The notes beneath the pieces are model-generated. The model ran no database searches and was not told the DNA's origin. It worked only from the letters and a program-made list of their open reading frames with translations. A program made the position numbers and the translations under genes. A stretch of DNA of 64,000 nt from Arthrobacter sp. 31Y (GTDB lineage Bacteria; Actinomycetota; Actinomycetes; Actinomycetales; Micrococcaceae): assembly GCF_000526335.1 (NCBI RefSeq), contig NZ_JAFW01000001.1, positions 4,712,001 to 4,776,000 on the forward strand, written 5' to 3'. Below are positions 8,768 to 17,101 of the stretch, in pieces. Positions within the stretch are counted from its first letter, which is position 1; every line of letters begins with the position of its first letter.

Positions 8768-9229
8768 ATGAGTGAGCGGGAGAGTACTTGGCATGGTCAG
8801 CACCAAGCCGGCCTGAGCAGGGGTGAGCGTGCAGCTGACTACCTCCGCAATGGCATGGGCAGCTGGATCTTTGTTGGATCTTTCGTCCTGGTCATGATGG
8901 TGTGGGCCGCCATCAATTCATACCTGCTGGCCGAAGACGCATGGGACCCCTACCCCTTCATCCTGCTGAATCTCTTCCTGTCCATGTTGGCAGGGCTCCA
9001 GGGCGCTATCTTGCTCATCGCCGCGAAAAGGCAGGACGCCATAGCGGCAGCCATGGCCCAGCACGACTACGACACTGACGTGCAGGCCAAGACGGAGATC
9101 GACCGGCTGATGGCCATTAACAGCCAACAGCTGGAACTGCTGGAGGAACTACGGGCCGTTCTTTTGCAGTTGAGGGCACCAGATGAGGGCGGTGAAAAGC
9201 CTGGGCCAGCCCGTGACGGTGAGGCGTGA
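8768..9229 (+). CDS. DUF1003 membrane protein
   Basis: A 153-residue protein with the DUF1003 pattern: a short cytosolic N terminus, two membrane helices (about residues 33-55 and 63-87) split by the DAWDPYPFILLN loop, the conserved exit AAKRQD, and a C-terminal coiled-coil-like stretch (DRLMAINSQQLELLEELRAVL). ATG 8768 is chosen; GTG 8762 in the same frame is equally possible. The function of the family is unknown. The gene lies 37 bp after xfp and could be co-transcribed. Confidence 0.8.
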   Translation: MSERESTWHGQHQAGLSRGERAADYLRNGMGSWIFVGSFVLVMMVWAAINSYLLAEDAWDPYPFILLNLFLSMLAGLQGAILLIAAKRQDAIAAAMAQHDYDTDVQAKTEIDRLMAINSQQLELLEELRAVLLQLRAPDEGGEKPGPARDGEA

Positions 9230-9285
9230 GTCATTGGGCGCGTCGTTGGCTCCTTCATCACGTCACTAACGTCAGTTATCCGGGG

Positions 9286-10287
9286 TTAGTCCAGGGCGCG
9301 GGCCTCTGCAAGCACGGTCCTGTTGCGAGGCCGGTTCCTTGCAGGGATCCGGGTTACTGCCTCGCGGCGTTCACCCACGACGTTCTCGATAGATCCGATT
9401 CCCTCCACGGTCATCCGGACAAGGTCTCCGGTCTTCAGCGGCGGGGGAGTCTTTGACCCGTTGCGTCCCCATAGTTCAGCGAGGCATCCGCTGCCGCAGG
9501 TTCCGGATCCGAGAACGTCGCCGGGGCGTACCACCGAGTCCTGCGATGCGTACGCCACGAGCTCGGCGAAAGGCCAACCCATGTTGGACAGCAGATCCTG
9601 GCCAATATGTTCGCCATTGACCTCCACGGCCATGCGGATCGGCAGGAAGCCTTCGTCGTCGTGCAGGTGCTCGAACTCGTCGGCGGTCACAATCCACGGA
9701 CCGAGCGTGTTGGCGAAGTCCTTGCCTTTGCAGGGGCCCAGGCTGACCTTCATCTCGCGGCGTTGCAGGTCGCGAGCCGACCAGTCGTTGAGAATGGTGT
9801 AACCGAAGATGTGCCGGCGAGCCTCCGCCGCTGACAGGTTCCTGCCGTCGCTTCCCGGGACATGTCCGACGACGGCGGCTACTTCGGTTTCGAAGTCCAG
9901 TTCGCTGCAGCCCGCCGGAATTCCGATCACCTCACCTGTGCCAGTCACCGTGTGTGGGTTGGTGAAGTAGAACGTGGGCGCTTCGTACCATTCGGCCACC
10001 ACGCCCGCGACGCCGTCGATGCTTTTGCGCACACCCTCCACGTGTTCCTCGAAGGCCACGAAGTCCCGGATGGTGGCCGGCACCAGCGGAGCGAGCAGCT
10101 GCACCTCGGGCAGGGGAACTTCAGGTGCCGTGCGGAGAGTCTCCGCGGCGATCTCCAGAGTGACGGCAAGCCCGGCACCCAGCAGGCCATTCACGGTCTG
10201 TCCCTGCGGCAATGCATAGCAGCTGTTGCCATCCACGAATCCGGAGTGCGTACCGCCGTCGTGATTCCAACGGGCAATCTTGACCAT
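9286..10287 (-). CDS. Fumarylacetoacetate hydrolase-family protein (copy 1)
   Basis: A 333-residue FAH-family enzyme, which uses a divalent metal to hydrolyse C-C bonds of 2,4-dioxo acids or to decarboxylate or isomerise ring-cleavage products. Seen: VPATIRDFVAFEEHV, the acidic metal ligands in ELDFETEVAAVVG, the catalytic segment FGYTILNDWSARDLQ, and DVLGSGTCGSGC near the end. DFVAFEEH in place of the usual VGxNYxxH is typical of the fumarylacetoacetase-like branch. Start ATG 10287 is chosen because a longer open frame upstream only shadows the neighbouring amidohydrolase. It is the last gene of the leftward aromatic operon, 10 bp after the amidohydrolase. Confidence 0.85.
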   Translation of the reverse strand: MVKIARWNHDGGTHSGFVDGNSCYALPQGQTVNGLLGAGLAVTLEIAAETLRTAPEVPLPEVQLLAPLVPATIRDFVAFEEHVEGVRKSIDGVAGVVAEWYEAPTFYFTNPHTVTGTGEVIGIPAGCSELDFETEVAAVVGHVPGSDGRNLSAAEARRHIFGYTILNDWSARDLQRREMKVSLGPCKGKDFANTLGPWIVTADEFEHLHDDEGFLPIRMAVEVNGEHIGQDLLSNMGWPFAELVAYASQDSVVRPGDVLGSGTCGSGCLAELWGRNGSKTPPPLKTGDLVRMTVEGIGSIENVVGERREAVTRIPARNRPRNRTVLAEARALD

Positions 10288-10297
10288 GTGTGTTTCC

Positions 10298-11377
10298 TTA
10301 TACGGTGGGTCGGTCGGCCAGGGCGGCCGCAGCGGTGATGCCGAGGCCGGCAGCATTACCTTTGAGCACCTTGGCGGCATCGGCTCTGGTGAGTCCGGCA
10401 GCTTGGACTTCCTCGATGGGATCCTCGGAGCCCATGTCGAACGGGTAGTCAGAGCCGAGAAGCACCTGCCCTGGGCCGGCCGCTTCCACGAGGGCGCGCA
10501 GCTCACGGGGGCTATGCACCAGGGAGTCGAAGAAGATCCTCTGAAGATACGACGACGGCGGTTCGGCGCACCGCTGCGCCTCGGGGCGGACCTTCCATGC
10601 GTGATCCGAACGGCCGATGGTGGTGGGAAGGTAACCCCCGCCATGGGCAGCCAGCACCTTGAGCGTGGGGTACCTGTCCAGTACTCCGCCGAAGATGAGG
10701 TGGGAGAGTGCGACGGCGTTCTCGGCGGGCTGGGAGACGGTGTTGGCCAGGTAGAAACGATCCAGTCGTTCATCCAGGGAGCAGCCAAAGGGATGCAGGA
10801 ACACGATGGCGCCCAGTTCGTCTGCCCGGCTCCAGAAGGGCTCCAGTCTCGGATCGGAAAGCTCCACGGTGCTGCGCTCGGGGTCTGCCGGCGTGGCAGC
10901 GAAGGACCCGATCTCCACACCAAGCAGGCCACATTCAAGAACAGCGTGTTCCAGTGCTTCGACCATGAGCTGTGGGTGCTGGAGGGGGACGAGGCCAAGG
11001 CCGTTGAGCCGCTCGGGTGCGCGGTCCACGAAGCCGCGAACTGCCTCGTTGGCTTGCTGGGCGAGCTCCAGGGAAAGCTTTTCGCCGGCAAAGTAATAGA
11101 AGTGCGACGGCGAGGGCGATACGAGCTGGACATCCACTCCTTGGGCGTCCATGTCAGCCAGACGACGATCCAAATCCGTGAGCTGAGGCCACCGTTCCTT
11201 GATCATGCGCCCCGATGCTGCGAGCGACTCCGGGCCGTTCCGCCGCAATTCCAAGGCTTGGAGGGCAGCGAAACCGTCAGGGTCGGCCTCCGCCACACGT
11301 TGCTGGAGAGCCGGAATCAGGATGTGGGCATGCACGTCGACTGTAGGTGCCGGTGCTTCGGAGGGGCGGGTGCTCAT
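10298..11377 (-). CDS. Amidohydrolase, ACMSD/gamma-resorcylate decarboxylase-like
   Basis: A 359-residue metal-dependent TIM-barrel protein of the amidohydrolase_2 family, whose members decarboxylate aromatic or semialdehyde acids or hydrolyse C-C bonds. Seen: VDVHAH (metal-binding HxH) at about residue 13, VFLHPFG in the middle, AAHGGGYLP and the terminal LGSDYPFDMG with the catalytic Asp. Its ATG overlaps the stop of the flavin monooxygenase by 4 bp (ATGA, 11374-11377), so the two are translationally coupled. In this pathway it may decarboxylate the substrate or a ring-cleavage product; that is inference. Confidence 0.85.
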   Translation of the reverse strand: MSTRPSEAPAPTVDVHAHILIPALQQRVAEADPDGFAALQALELRRNGPESLAASGRMIKERWPQLTDLDRRLADMDAQGVDVQLVSPSPSHFYYFAGEKLSLELAQQANEAVRGFVDRAPERLNGLGLVPLQHPQLMVEALEHAVLECGLLGVEIGSFAATPADPERSTVELSDPRLEPFWSRADELGAIVFLHPFGCSLDERLDRFYLANTVSQPAENAVALSHLIFGGVLDRYPTLKVLAAHGGGYLPTTIGRSDHAWKVRPEAQRCAEPPSSYLQRIFFDSLVHSPRELRALVEAAGPGQVLLGSDYPFDMGSEDPIEEVQAAGLTRADAAKVLKGNAAGLGITAAAALADRPTV

Positions 11378-12498
11378 GCGGGTTCCTTCAACATGGTGGA
11401 AAGCGAGTTCATCAGACCGGGAACGTTGGCGTCGCGCACGCCATCCAGCATCCATTGACCAAGCTGGACTGAAGCTTTGACGACGGCCGTAGCCCTCTCC
11501 AATCGGCGGTCGGTGAATTCCTTCCAGAGGGTCTCCGTGACGTGGTCGGCTGAAATGAGAAGTTCGGCGAGCACCGCAGCGTCCTCGAAGGCCATGGCGG
11601 CGCCTTGGGCGACCGTCGGCGGGCAACTGTGGGCGGCGTCCCCGATGATCACAGTGCGCCCGCGGTTCCAGGGGCCATCCACCAAGTGCGTGGTGAACCA
11701 GGTGTAGTTGATGCGCGCGCTGTGGTTCAGATTGGCGCGGATCTCGTTCCACGGGCCGCCGTAGGCTGCCGCGAGTTCGGTCATGATGCGAGGACCGTCT
11801 TCGTGCTTACGTTCTTGAGCCCTCTCTACAAGGTAGGCGTAGATGGAGTCGGGACCGGTGGGGCAGTATCCGGCAATAAAGCAGGGGCCGCCGTAGGTGA
11901 GATCGGTCCGCACCACGTCCTCGGGGCGTTCCACGAAGGCCCTCCAGATGCCCATGCCGGTTGGTTGGGGTTCAACCTCGACGCCGATGGCCTTGCGGAC
12001 TGCGGAATGAAGCCCATCGGCGCCGATGAGGAGGTCGTAGCGGGAGCTGTCGCCGCCTGAGGTACGGACGGTGACGCTGTCGCCGTCGTCCTCTATGCCG
12101 GTGACCGTTTTGCGGTAGGTGATGCGGGTGCCCGCCTGCAAGGCGCGTTCACGCAGGATCGCGGTCAGGTCGGGACGGTACATGCCCAAGGTGGCAGGCA
12201 AGTCGTCGCCTCCTGTCCGGATGTCCTCAAGCACGGCAATGATGGTGCCGGCAGGATCCGGTGCGCGCAGCCCCAGGTTACTGAACGGGTAGCCTTTCGC
12301 TTCCACCTGCTCCCAGACGCCGAGTTCGCGCAGGATCCTCAGGGCATTGCCCTGCAAGGTGATGCCCGAACCCAGCGTCTGTGGCTCGGCGGCTTTCTCC
12401 AGAATCTCGACGTCGACTCCGGCGTCGGCGAGGAGGATGGCGGCGGTCAGTCCCGCAGCTCCCGCTCCGACGATTCCAACCTTTTGTACTGCTGCCAT
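11374..12498 (-). CDS. FAD-dependent aromatic monooxygenase (salicylate/3-hydroxybenzoate hydroxylase type)
   Basis: A 374-residue class A flavoprotein monooxygenase, which hydroxylates phenolic rings with NAD(P)H and O2. Seen: the Rossmann GxGxxG (VGIVGAGAAGLTAAILL, residues 7-23), a DG motif in LLIGADGLHSAVRK, and the second FAD motif VIIGDAAHSCPPTVAQGAA near 280-300. ATG 12498 is preceded by AAAGGAG. It is probably the ring-activating step ahead of the extradiol dioxygenase in the same operon. A 95-bp gap separates it from the cyclase gene upstream. The substrate cannot be told from sequence. Confidence 0.88.
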   Translation of the reverse strand: MAAVQKVGIVGAGAAGLTAAILLADAGVDVEILEKAAEPQTLGSGITLQGNALRILRELGVWEQVEAKGYPFSNLGLRAPDPAGTIIAVLEDIRTGGDDLPATLGMYRPDLTAILRERALQAGTRITYRKTVTGIEDDGDSVTVRTSGGDSSRYDLLIGADGLHSAVRKAIGVEVEPQPTGMGIWRAFVERPEDVVRTDLTYGGPCFIAGYCPTGPDSIYAYLVERAQERKHEDGPRIMTELAAAYGGPWNEIRANLNHSARINYTWFTTHLVDGPWNRGRTVIIGDAAHSCPPTVAQGAAMAFEDAAVLAELLISADHVTETLWKEFTDRRLERATAVVKASVQLGQWMLDGVRDANVPGLMNSLSTMLKEPA

Positions 12499-12593
12499 CT
12501 TTGACTCCTTTGTGGTGACGGCGTTACTGCCTATTGTGCTGCTGTCTGTAGCTCCGGGACCGTCGTTGGCCCTTAAGGTGACAATCGGACCTG

Positions 12594-13601
12594 CTACCGG
12601 ACGGCGATGGGATTGACTGGTGAACCGACAGCCCCGGTGATGGGCAGTGGCGCTGCCGTGAGCATGAAGTCGTACTTGCCGTCGGCAGCACATGCTTCAG
12701 CGAGTTGGTCCGGATCCCACATTTCGCCGAGGAACAGCCCCAAATTGGGGATGGCGATTTGGTGGAGTGGTTGGAAAGCACCTTCAAACTCGTTGGGCCT
12801 GACTTCGAAACCCCAGGTGTCCGTGGCGATTCCCGCGATCTCCGAGGCGTGCAGCCACGCCGCCGTAGTGAAGGACAGCCCCGGAGCGGAACCGCCGGCA
12901 TAGTCGCCCCAGCCTTCACGGCGGACCCGGGTGTACTGACCGGTCCGGATCACCAGGATGTCGCCTCGGCGAACGGCGGAGCTGGGGCCCTGACGTTCGA
13001 TGGTGCGCTCCAAGTGCTCCGGGGTGATAGCGAAGCCATCGGGTAGTTCCCCATCGGTACGTCCCAACTCGGGGCCCAGAGCCCGGCCGACGTCCAGCAG
13101 TACGCCACGGGTGACGATCTTGGCCGCGGCGGTTTCGATCCCGGTCACGAGGTCGCCCTCTGAAGTGACCACGTCCCCGGCGGCCCGGCCGTTCCATGCC
13201 TTACCCCGATCGAAGATGTGGCCCAGCCCGTCCCATTGCGTAGAGCACTGCAAGGGCATGGCGATGACGTCATCAGCCCCGCCGAAGCCGTGTGGGAATC
13301 CCTGGTTGCCTCGTTCTGCGTCTACCCCGGTGTCGGTCATGGTGTGCACCGGGTTGGTCCGGCGCCGCCAACCCTTCTGGGGGCCGTTGGTATCGAACGG
13401 TTGCGACAAGGAGAACGCCTCGCCCGTTGTCACCAGAGCAGCAGCCTCGACTCGTTTTGAGGCGTCGATAAAGTTCAACGTCCCAAGGACATCGTCCTCG
13501 CCCCAGCGGCCCCAGTTGTTGTATGTTTCCGCAGCCGCAGCAATGCTGGCCAGCGGATCAGTACGCTGGATCGGTGCCGAGTCCAGGGCGTCAGTGGTCA
13601 C
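12594..13601 (-). CDS. Cyclase-family metal hydrolase (kynurenine formamidase-like)
   Basis: A 335-residue cyclase (Pfam PF04199) family protein, relatives of which are metal-dependent formamidases, isatin hydrolases or cyclases. The metal-site signature HxGTHxDxxxH appears here in altered form as QCSTQWDGLGHIF (about residues 118-130), an arrangement seen in the larger cyclase-like subgroup. GVLLDVGR and GDILVIRTG follow. The start is GTG 13601, whose bases overlap the stop of the preceding FAH gene by 4 bp (GTGA). Its role could be hydrolysis of an amide, ester or lactone in the pathway. Exact reaction unknown. Confidence 0.8.
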   Translation of the reverse strand: MTTDALDSAPIQRTDPLASIAAAAETYNNWGRWGEDDVLGTLNFIDASKRVEAAALVTTGEAFSLSQPFDTNGPQKGWRRRTNPVHTMTDTGVDAERGNQGFPHGFGGADDVIAMPLQCSTQWDGLGHIFDRGKAWNGRAAGDVVTSEGDLVTGIETAAAKIVTRGVLLDVGRALGPELGRTDGELPDGFAITPEHLERTIERQGPSSAVRRGDILVIRTGQYTRVRREGWGDYAGGSAPGLSFTTAAWLHASEIAGIATDTWGFEVRPNEFEGAFQPLHQIAIPNLGLFLGEMWDPDQLAEACAADGKYDFMLTAAPLPITGAVGSPVNPIAVR

Positions 13602-14539
13602 TGTTCGTCCTTGCAGTGGATGAGTTGGGTTCCGAGTCCGGTGATGGTGCCTTCCATGACGTCGCCGTCCTGGAGGAGCCGTCCCCAGTGCTGGCCGTTG
13701 CCCGCGGGGCTGCCGGTCAGGACCAAGTCTCCCGGGCGCAAGGGCATGATTTGCGATGCTTCACTGACAAGCTTGGCGACACCGAAGATCATGTCCTGAG
13801 TCGATTCGTCCTGCATGGCCTTGCCATTGAGCTTCAGCGTGACCTGGACATCCTGCGGGTCACCGAAGAACTTGGTAGGCACCAGCAGGGGACCTGTGGG
13901 CAGGAAGCCGCGGGCGTTCTTAGCGCGGTACCAGTCCGATCCGATGGCGGGCATGTCCTTACGGAACACATATTCGCGGGTGGTGATGTCGTTGACCATG
14001 GTGTAACCAAACACGTGCTCCAGGGCTTGCTCGGGCGTGACCCGGAACGCCTCCTTACCGATCACAGCAGCGAGTTCAAGTTCCCAGTCGTGGGATTTGC
14101 TGTACCCCGGCAGGGTGAGATCGTCCGTGGCGGATGCGATCGCCGTCGGGAGGCCGATGAAGAAGTACGGCGTTCCCTGGCCCGCGCGCTCATCCATCAT
14201 GGCAGCGGTCTTGGAGCGCACCTCTTCAGCATCCTGGCCGGCATCGCGGTGTGCCACGGCCAAGTCGATCACGTGTTTGCGGTAGTTGGCGCCGGTCTGC
14301 AGTACCTGCGCCGGTTCGACCGGGGCAAGGACCTCGACGCCGGACACCGCCAGGCCTGTCTCCGCACTGGCCGATGCGGCCAGTTGGTCGAGCTCACCTT
14401 CGGTGGTTTCCCAGTGCTGGATCAGCGAGTTGATGTCACTGTCCAGGGGCAGGACGCGGTCGCCGACCAGTAAGCCAGCCCGCGGTTTAGCTGAACCCGG
14501 TTCCTGGAAGCGGACCAGTGCATAGTGTGGCTGCGTCAT
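13598..14539 (-). CDS. Fumarylacetoacetate hydrolase-family protein (copy 2)
   Basis: A 313-residue FAH-family enzyme. The family core is visible: GANYRKHVIDLA, the metal-ligand segment SHDWELELAAVIGKEAF, GYTMVNDITTREY, and LRPGDLVLTGSPAGNG near the C terminus. Placed second in the operon behind the extradiol dioxygenase, it is the best candidate for the enzyme acting on the ring-cleavage product (hydrolysis, or decarboxylation/isomerisation as in HpcE/HpcG). Its ATG overlaps the dioxygenase stop by one base (TAATG), and its own stop overlaps the cyclase GTG. Confidence 0.87.
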   Translation of the reverse strand: MTQPHYALVRFQEPGSAKPRAGLLVGDRVLPLDSDINSLIQHWETTEGELDQLAASASAETGLAVSGVEVLAPVEPAQVLQTGANYRKHVIDLAVAHRDAGQDAEEVRSKTAAMMDERAGQGTPYFFIGLPTAIASATDDLTLPGYSKSHDWELELAAVIGKEAFRVTPEQALEHVFGYTMVNDITTREYVFRKDMPAIGSDWYRAKNARGFLPTGPLLVPTKFFGDPQDVQVTLKLNGKAMQDESTQDMIFGVAKLVSEASQIMPLRPGDLVLTGSPAGNGQHWGRLLQDGDVMEGTITGLGTQLIHCKDEQ

Positions 14540-15558
14540 TAGCCCCGGCCCTGCTTTGCGTAGGGGTTCAGGAGGGCTTCCTTCATTTCAGCGGAAGCAC
14601 CTTCTTCGGTGGCAGTGAAACCTTCGGCGGGCGGGAAGGACTCGGTCATGGAGTGAGGCATGGCGCCGTTCTTGTAGAAGTTGTTGGAACCGAGCGAGGG
14701 CTTCCAGGTGTTGGCGTCCCAGTCCGGGACGTAGTTGCGGTAGCCGCCGGAGTTGAGCTCCACGCGCAGCCCGGAGGGGTCGCGGAAGTAGAGGAAATTC
14801 TGCTCACCCACGCCGTGGATGGAGGGGCCGTATTCCATGGGGGTCCCGTTTTCCATCATCACGTCAGCAGTGCGGAGCAGGTCCTCGGTGGCGTCCACCC
14901 AAAAGGCGATGTGGTGGACGCGGCCAGCGCGGCTGGACGTGTCAAGGACGACGCCGAGGTCATGGGACTTCTCGTTAGTGGTCAACACCGAGAAGACCGT
15001 GATGGGTGCTTCATCCAGATCAACGAAGGCCATGACGCGGAAGCCCAGGGCCTCGTTGTACCACTTGGCGAAGCCTCGGACGTCGGAGGAAGCGACCGTG
15101 ACGTGGTCCAGGAACCGGGGTGCGGCGGCGTGGCTGCTGCGGCGCTCGGGACGATCCGGGTAGGTGGATTCGAAGCCAGGCTCGGCGACGAACTTCTCCA
15201 CGTCATAGAACAGGCGCATGTGGTGTCCGTAGGGACCAGTGAACTCGTAGGCCTTGCCGAAGCCGTGGCCACCGGCGGTCCAGCTGCCCTGCACGCCGGT
15301 CGCTTCAACACGGGCTGCTGCGGATTCCAGCGCGGACTGGGAGTTGGTGCGCCACGCCATCCGGCCCAAAGAAGCTTCGGGGCCTTCCGTGATGACCAGG
15401 CTGTAGCGGTAGTAGTCGCCCCAGCACCGCAAGTACACGTTGCCATCCACGCGGTCAATGATGCGCATGCCGAACTTATCCTCGTAGAACCGTGCCGAGG
15501 CTTCGACGTCCGGAGTGGTGATCTCGAGGTGGGCAAGATGGGAGAGGGGAGTTTCCAC
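14539..15558 (-). CDS. Extradiol ring-cleavage dioxygenase (catechol 2,3-dioxygenase type)
   Basis: A 339-residue vicinal-oxygen-chelate dioxygenase that opens catechol-type rings next to the two hydroxyls with Fe(II) and O2. There are two domains: 1-130 (structural) and 148-280 (catalytic). Metal ligands are likely His152 (FLDHVTV), His215 (GRVHHIAFW) and Glu267 (LRVELNSGG), matching the spacing of His153, His214 and Glu265 in XylE. A C-terminal extension of about 60 residues, rich in Pro and Lys, follows. It is the first gene of the leftward operon. The 305-bp gap upstream holds palindromic motifs shared with another gap in the island. Confidence 0.9.
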   Translation of the reverse strand: METPLSHLAHLEITTPDVEASARFYEDKFGMRIIDRVDGNVYLRCWGDYYRYSLVITEGPEASLGRMAWRTNSQSALESAAARVEATGVQGSWTAGGHGFGKAYEFTGPYGHHMRLFYDVEKFVAEPGFESTYPDRPERRSSHAAAPRFLDHVTVASSDVRGFAKWYNEALGFRVMAFVDLDEAPITVFSVLTTNEKSHDLGVVLDTSSRAGRVHHIAFWVDATEDLLRTADVMMENGTPMEYGPSIHGVGEQNFLYFRDPSGLRVELNSGGYRNYVPDWDANTWKPSLGSNNFYKNGAMPHSMTESFPPAEGFTATEEGASAEMKEALLNPYAKQGRG

Positions 15559-15863
15559 GATGAATTCCTTCTAAGTGCTGGTGTCTCGGACAGATCTCTG
15601 CAGGTCCTGTAACAACCATGAGCCACATCACGTATCCGGAGAAGGGCAACTATCTGATAGCAACTATCCGCCGCACGAATACTAATAGTGCCCTCCGCGG
15701 CGCTCTCAGCCCGACCCAGGGAAACCACCCATCAACCGAACAAATAGCAGCTATACGGAAACCGCTATTCTCCGCCTGCCGGCCCCTTGCCACAGTGAGT
15801 CCAGTCCCTCCCGGCACCTCTGCCATTTTCCGGGGGACCATCTTCAAAGGCGAAGGAACACCA
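15559..15863. promoter_or_regulatory. Divergent promoter region of the meta-cleavage island
   Basis: A 305-bp gene-free gap between the leftward dioxygenase operon and the rightward MFS gene. It holds palindromes CTATCTGATAG (15650-15660), ACTAATAGT (15681-15689) and ATAGCAGCTAT (15744-15754), plus ACTATCC at 15663-15669. The last recurs at 18066-18072. T-N11-A type sites of this kind fit the LysR regulator encoded at 17102. An open frame from 15618 covers part of the gap, but it lacks MFS homology and the good ribosome site is at 15852. Confidence 0.55.
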
Positions 15864-17072
15864 ATGAGCACCATGGATCCAACTGCGATCAAGACCCGTC
15901 CACCAGCTGACGGCCGGACGGCCGGAAAGACCCAGGCCGCACTGCTGGTCGCCGGGAGCTGCATGCCCGTACTCGGCGCGGTCCTACTGGCACCTGTCCT
16001 CCCTACTCTGAACCAGGTCTTTGCCGATACCCCCGGCGTCGCCATCCTCGTACCCTTGGTCCTCACCCTGCCGGCGCTGTTTGTAGCACTGTTCTCGCCG
16101 CTGGCGGGTTACGTCGCGGACAGGATGGGGCGCAAGCAGCTGCTCATCTATGCGATGTTGGCGTACGCCCTTTTTGGGACGGCACCGTTGTGGCTGGACT
16201 CCCTCGGCGCCATCGCTCTCTCGAGAGTCGGCGTCGGCATTGCCGAGGCGGCCATCATGACCTGCTGCACCACCCTGATCACCGACTACTACTCCGGACA
16301 GCAGCGAAACAAGTACCTCGGTCTCCAGACCATGGTCAGCGCGCTGGCGGCCACCGCATTCTTTGCCCTGGGCGGCGCACTGGGCAGCATCAGTTGGCGG
16401 ACTCCGTTCTGGCTCTACGCTGTTAGCGCCGTGCTGGTGATCCCCATGGTCCTCAAGCTGTGGGAACCTGCAAAAATCACGCCCATAACCACGACTAAAC
16501 AGCCGGTGCCGTGGCGACAGATTGGCGCTCCGGCCGCTGTGACTCTGTTTGGTGGGATCGTGTTCTACGCGCTGATCGTCCACTTGCCGTATGTCATCAC
16601 AGATTTGGGCGTGACGGATACTGGGCTCATTGGCGGTGCCGCTGCGATCGCCTCATTGGCCACTGCAGCAGGCGCCATCTCCTTCCGGTACCTTGCCAAG
16701 CTGGGCACTCGGAAACTGCTGATCGCCGCTTTCGGACTGGCCGCCGTCGGGCTTTGCCTTGTCTCGTTGGCCGGGAATGTGCCGCTGGCGATCGCGGGCG
16801 CCGTTATCGCCAGCGCCGGTACCGGAGTGCTGCTGCCGACACTCCTGACGTGGGCGGTCAACGGCCTGGACTTCGCCCAGCGGGGACGCGGTACCGGCAT
16901 CTGGACCGGGACGCTGTTCATCGGGCAGTTCCTCACCCCGATTGTGCTTGGCGCAGTTGCTGCTGGCCTGGGGAACCTCAGCCTTGCACTTGGGGCGTTG
17001 GGCATGGCTTGCGCGCTTGGCTTGGTGGCGATCCTTGTCCGGGGGCCGCGGTTGGTCACGATCAGCCAGTAA
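15864..17072 (+). CDS. MFS transporter
   Basis: A 402-residue major facilitator superfamily carrier with about 12 membrane helices, probably importing the aromatic substrate of the island. After a 35-residue polar N terminus the first helix begins at AALLVAGSCMPVLG. The loop 2-3 signature appears as GYVADRMGRKQLL. Overall it resembles drug/metabolite-type MFS carriers more than the AAHS aromatic acid symporter at 23586. ATG 15864 has GAAGGA 7 bp upstream; a longer frame from 15618 adds 82 residues without any transporter features. The lysR gene follows after 29 bp, probably in the same transcript. Confidence 0.85.
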   Translation: MSTMDPTAIKTRPPADGRTAGKTQAALLVAGSCMPVLGAVLLAPVLPTLNQVFADTPGVAILVPLVLTLPALFVALFSPLAGYVADRMGRKQLLIYAMLAYALFGTAPLWLDSLGAIALSRVGVGIAEAAIMTCCTTLITDYYSGQQRNKYLGLQTMVSALAATAFFALGGALGSISWRTPFWLYAVSAVLVIPMVLKLWEPAKITPITTTKQPVPWRQIGAPAAVTLFGGIVFYALIVHLPYVITDLGVTDTGLIGGAAAIASLATAAGAISFRYLAKLGTRKLLIAAFGLAAVGLCLVSLAGNVPLAIAGAVIASAGTGVLLPTLLTWAVNGLDFAQRGRGTGIWTGTLFIGQFLTPIVLGAVAAGLGNLSLALGALGMACALGLVAILVRGPRLVTISQ

Positions 17073-17101
17073 AGTTGCCGGCGGCTGGATAACCTAGGGA
17101 A

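Noticed and set aside
10288..11133. N-terminal extension of the FAH gene, giving an open frame of 615 codons on the minus strand
   Set aside because: The extension runs antiframe through the amidohydrolase, lacks FAH similarity and has skewed composition (Ser/Pro/Arg-rich). The FAH domain starts at ATG 10287.
10280..11458. 392-codon plus-strand open frame
   Set aside because: It lies opposite the amidohydrolase and flavin monooxygenase genes and shows no domain; long shadow frames are expected at this GC content.
14518..15612. 364-codon plus-strand open frame
   Set aside because: Mirror of the extradiol dioxygenase, whose metal ligands and family sequence are clear on the minus strand.
15618..15863. 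82-residue N-terminal extension of the MFS carrier
   Set aside because: No transporter features; it would cover the operator-like palindromes, and a good ribosome site precedes ATG 15864.
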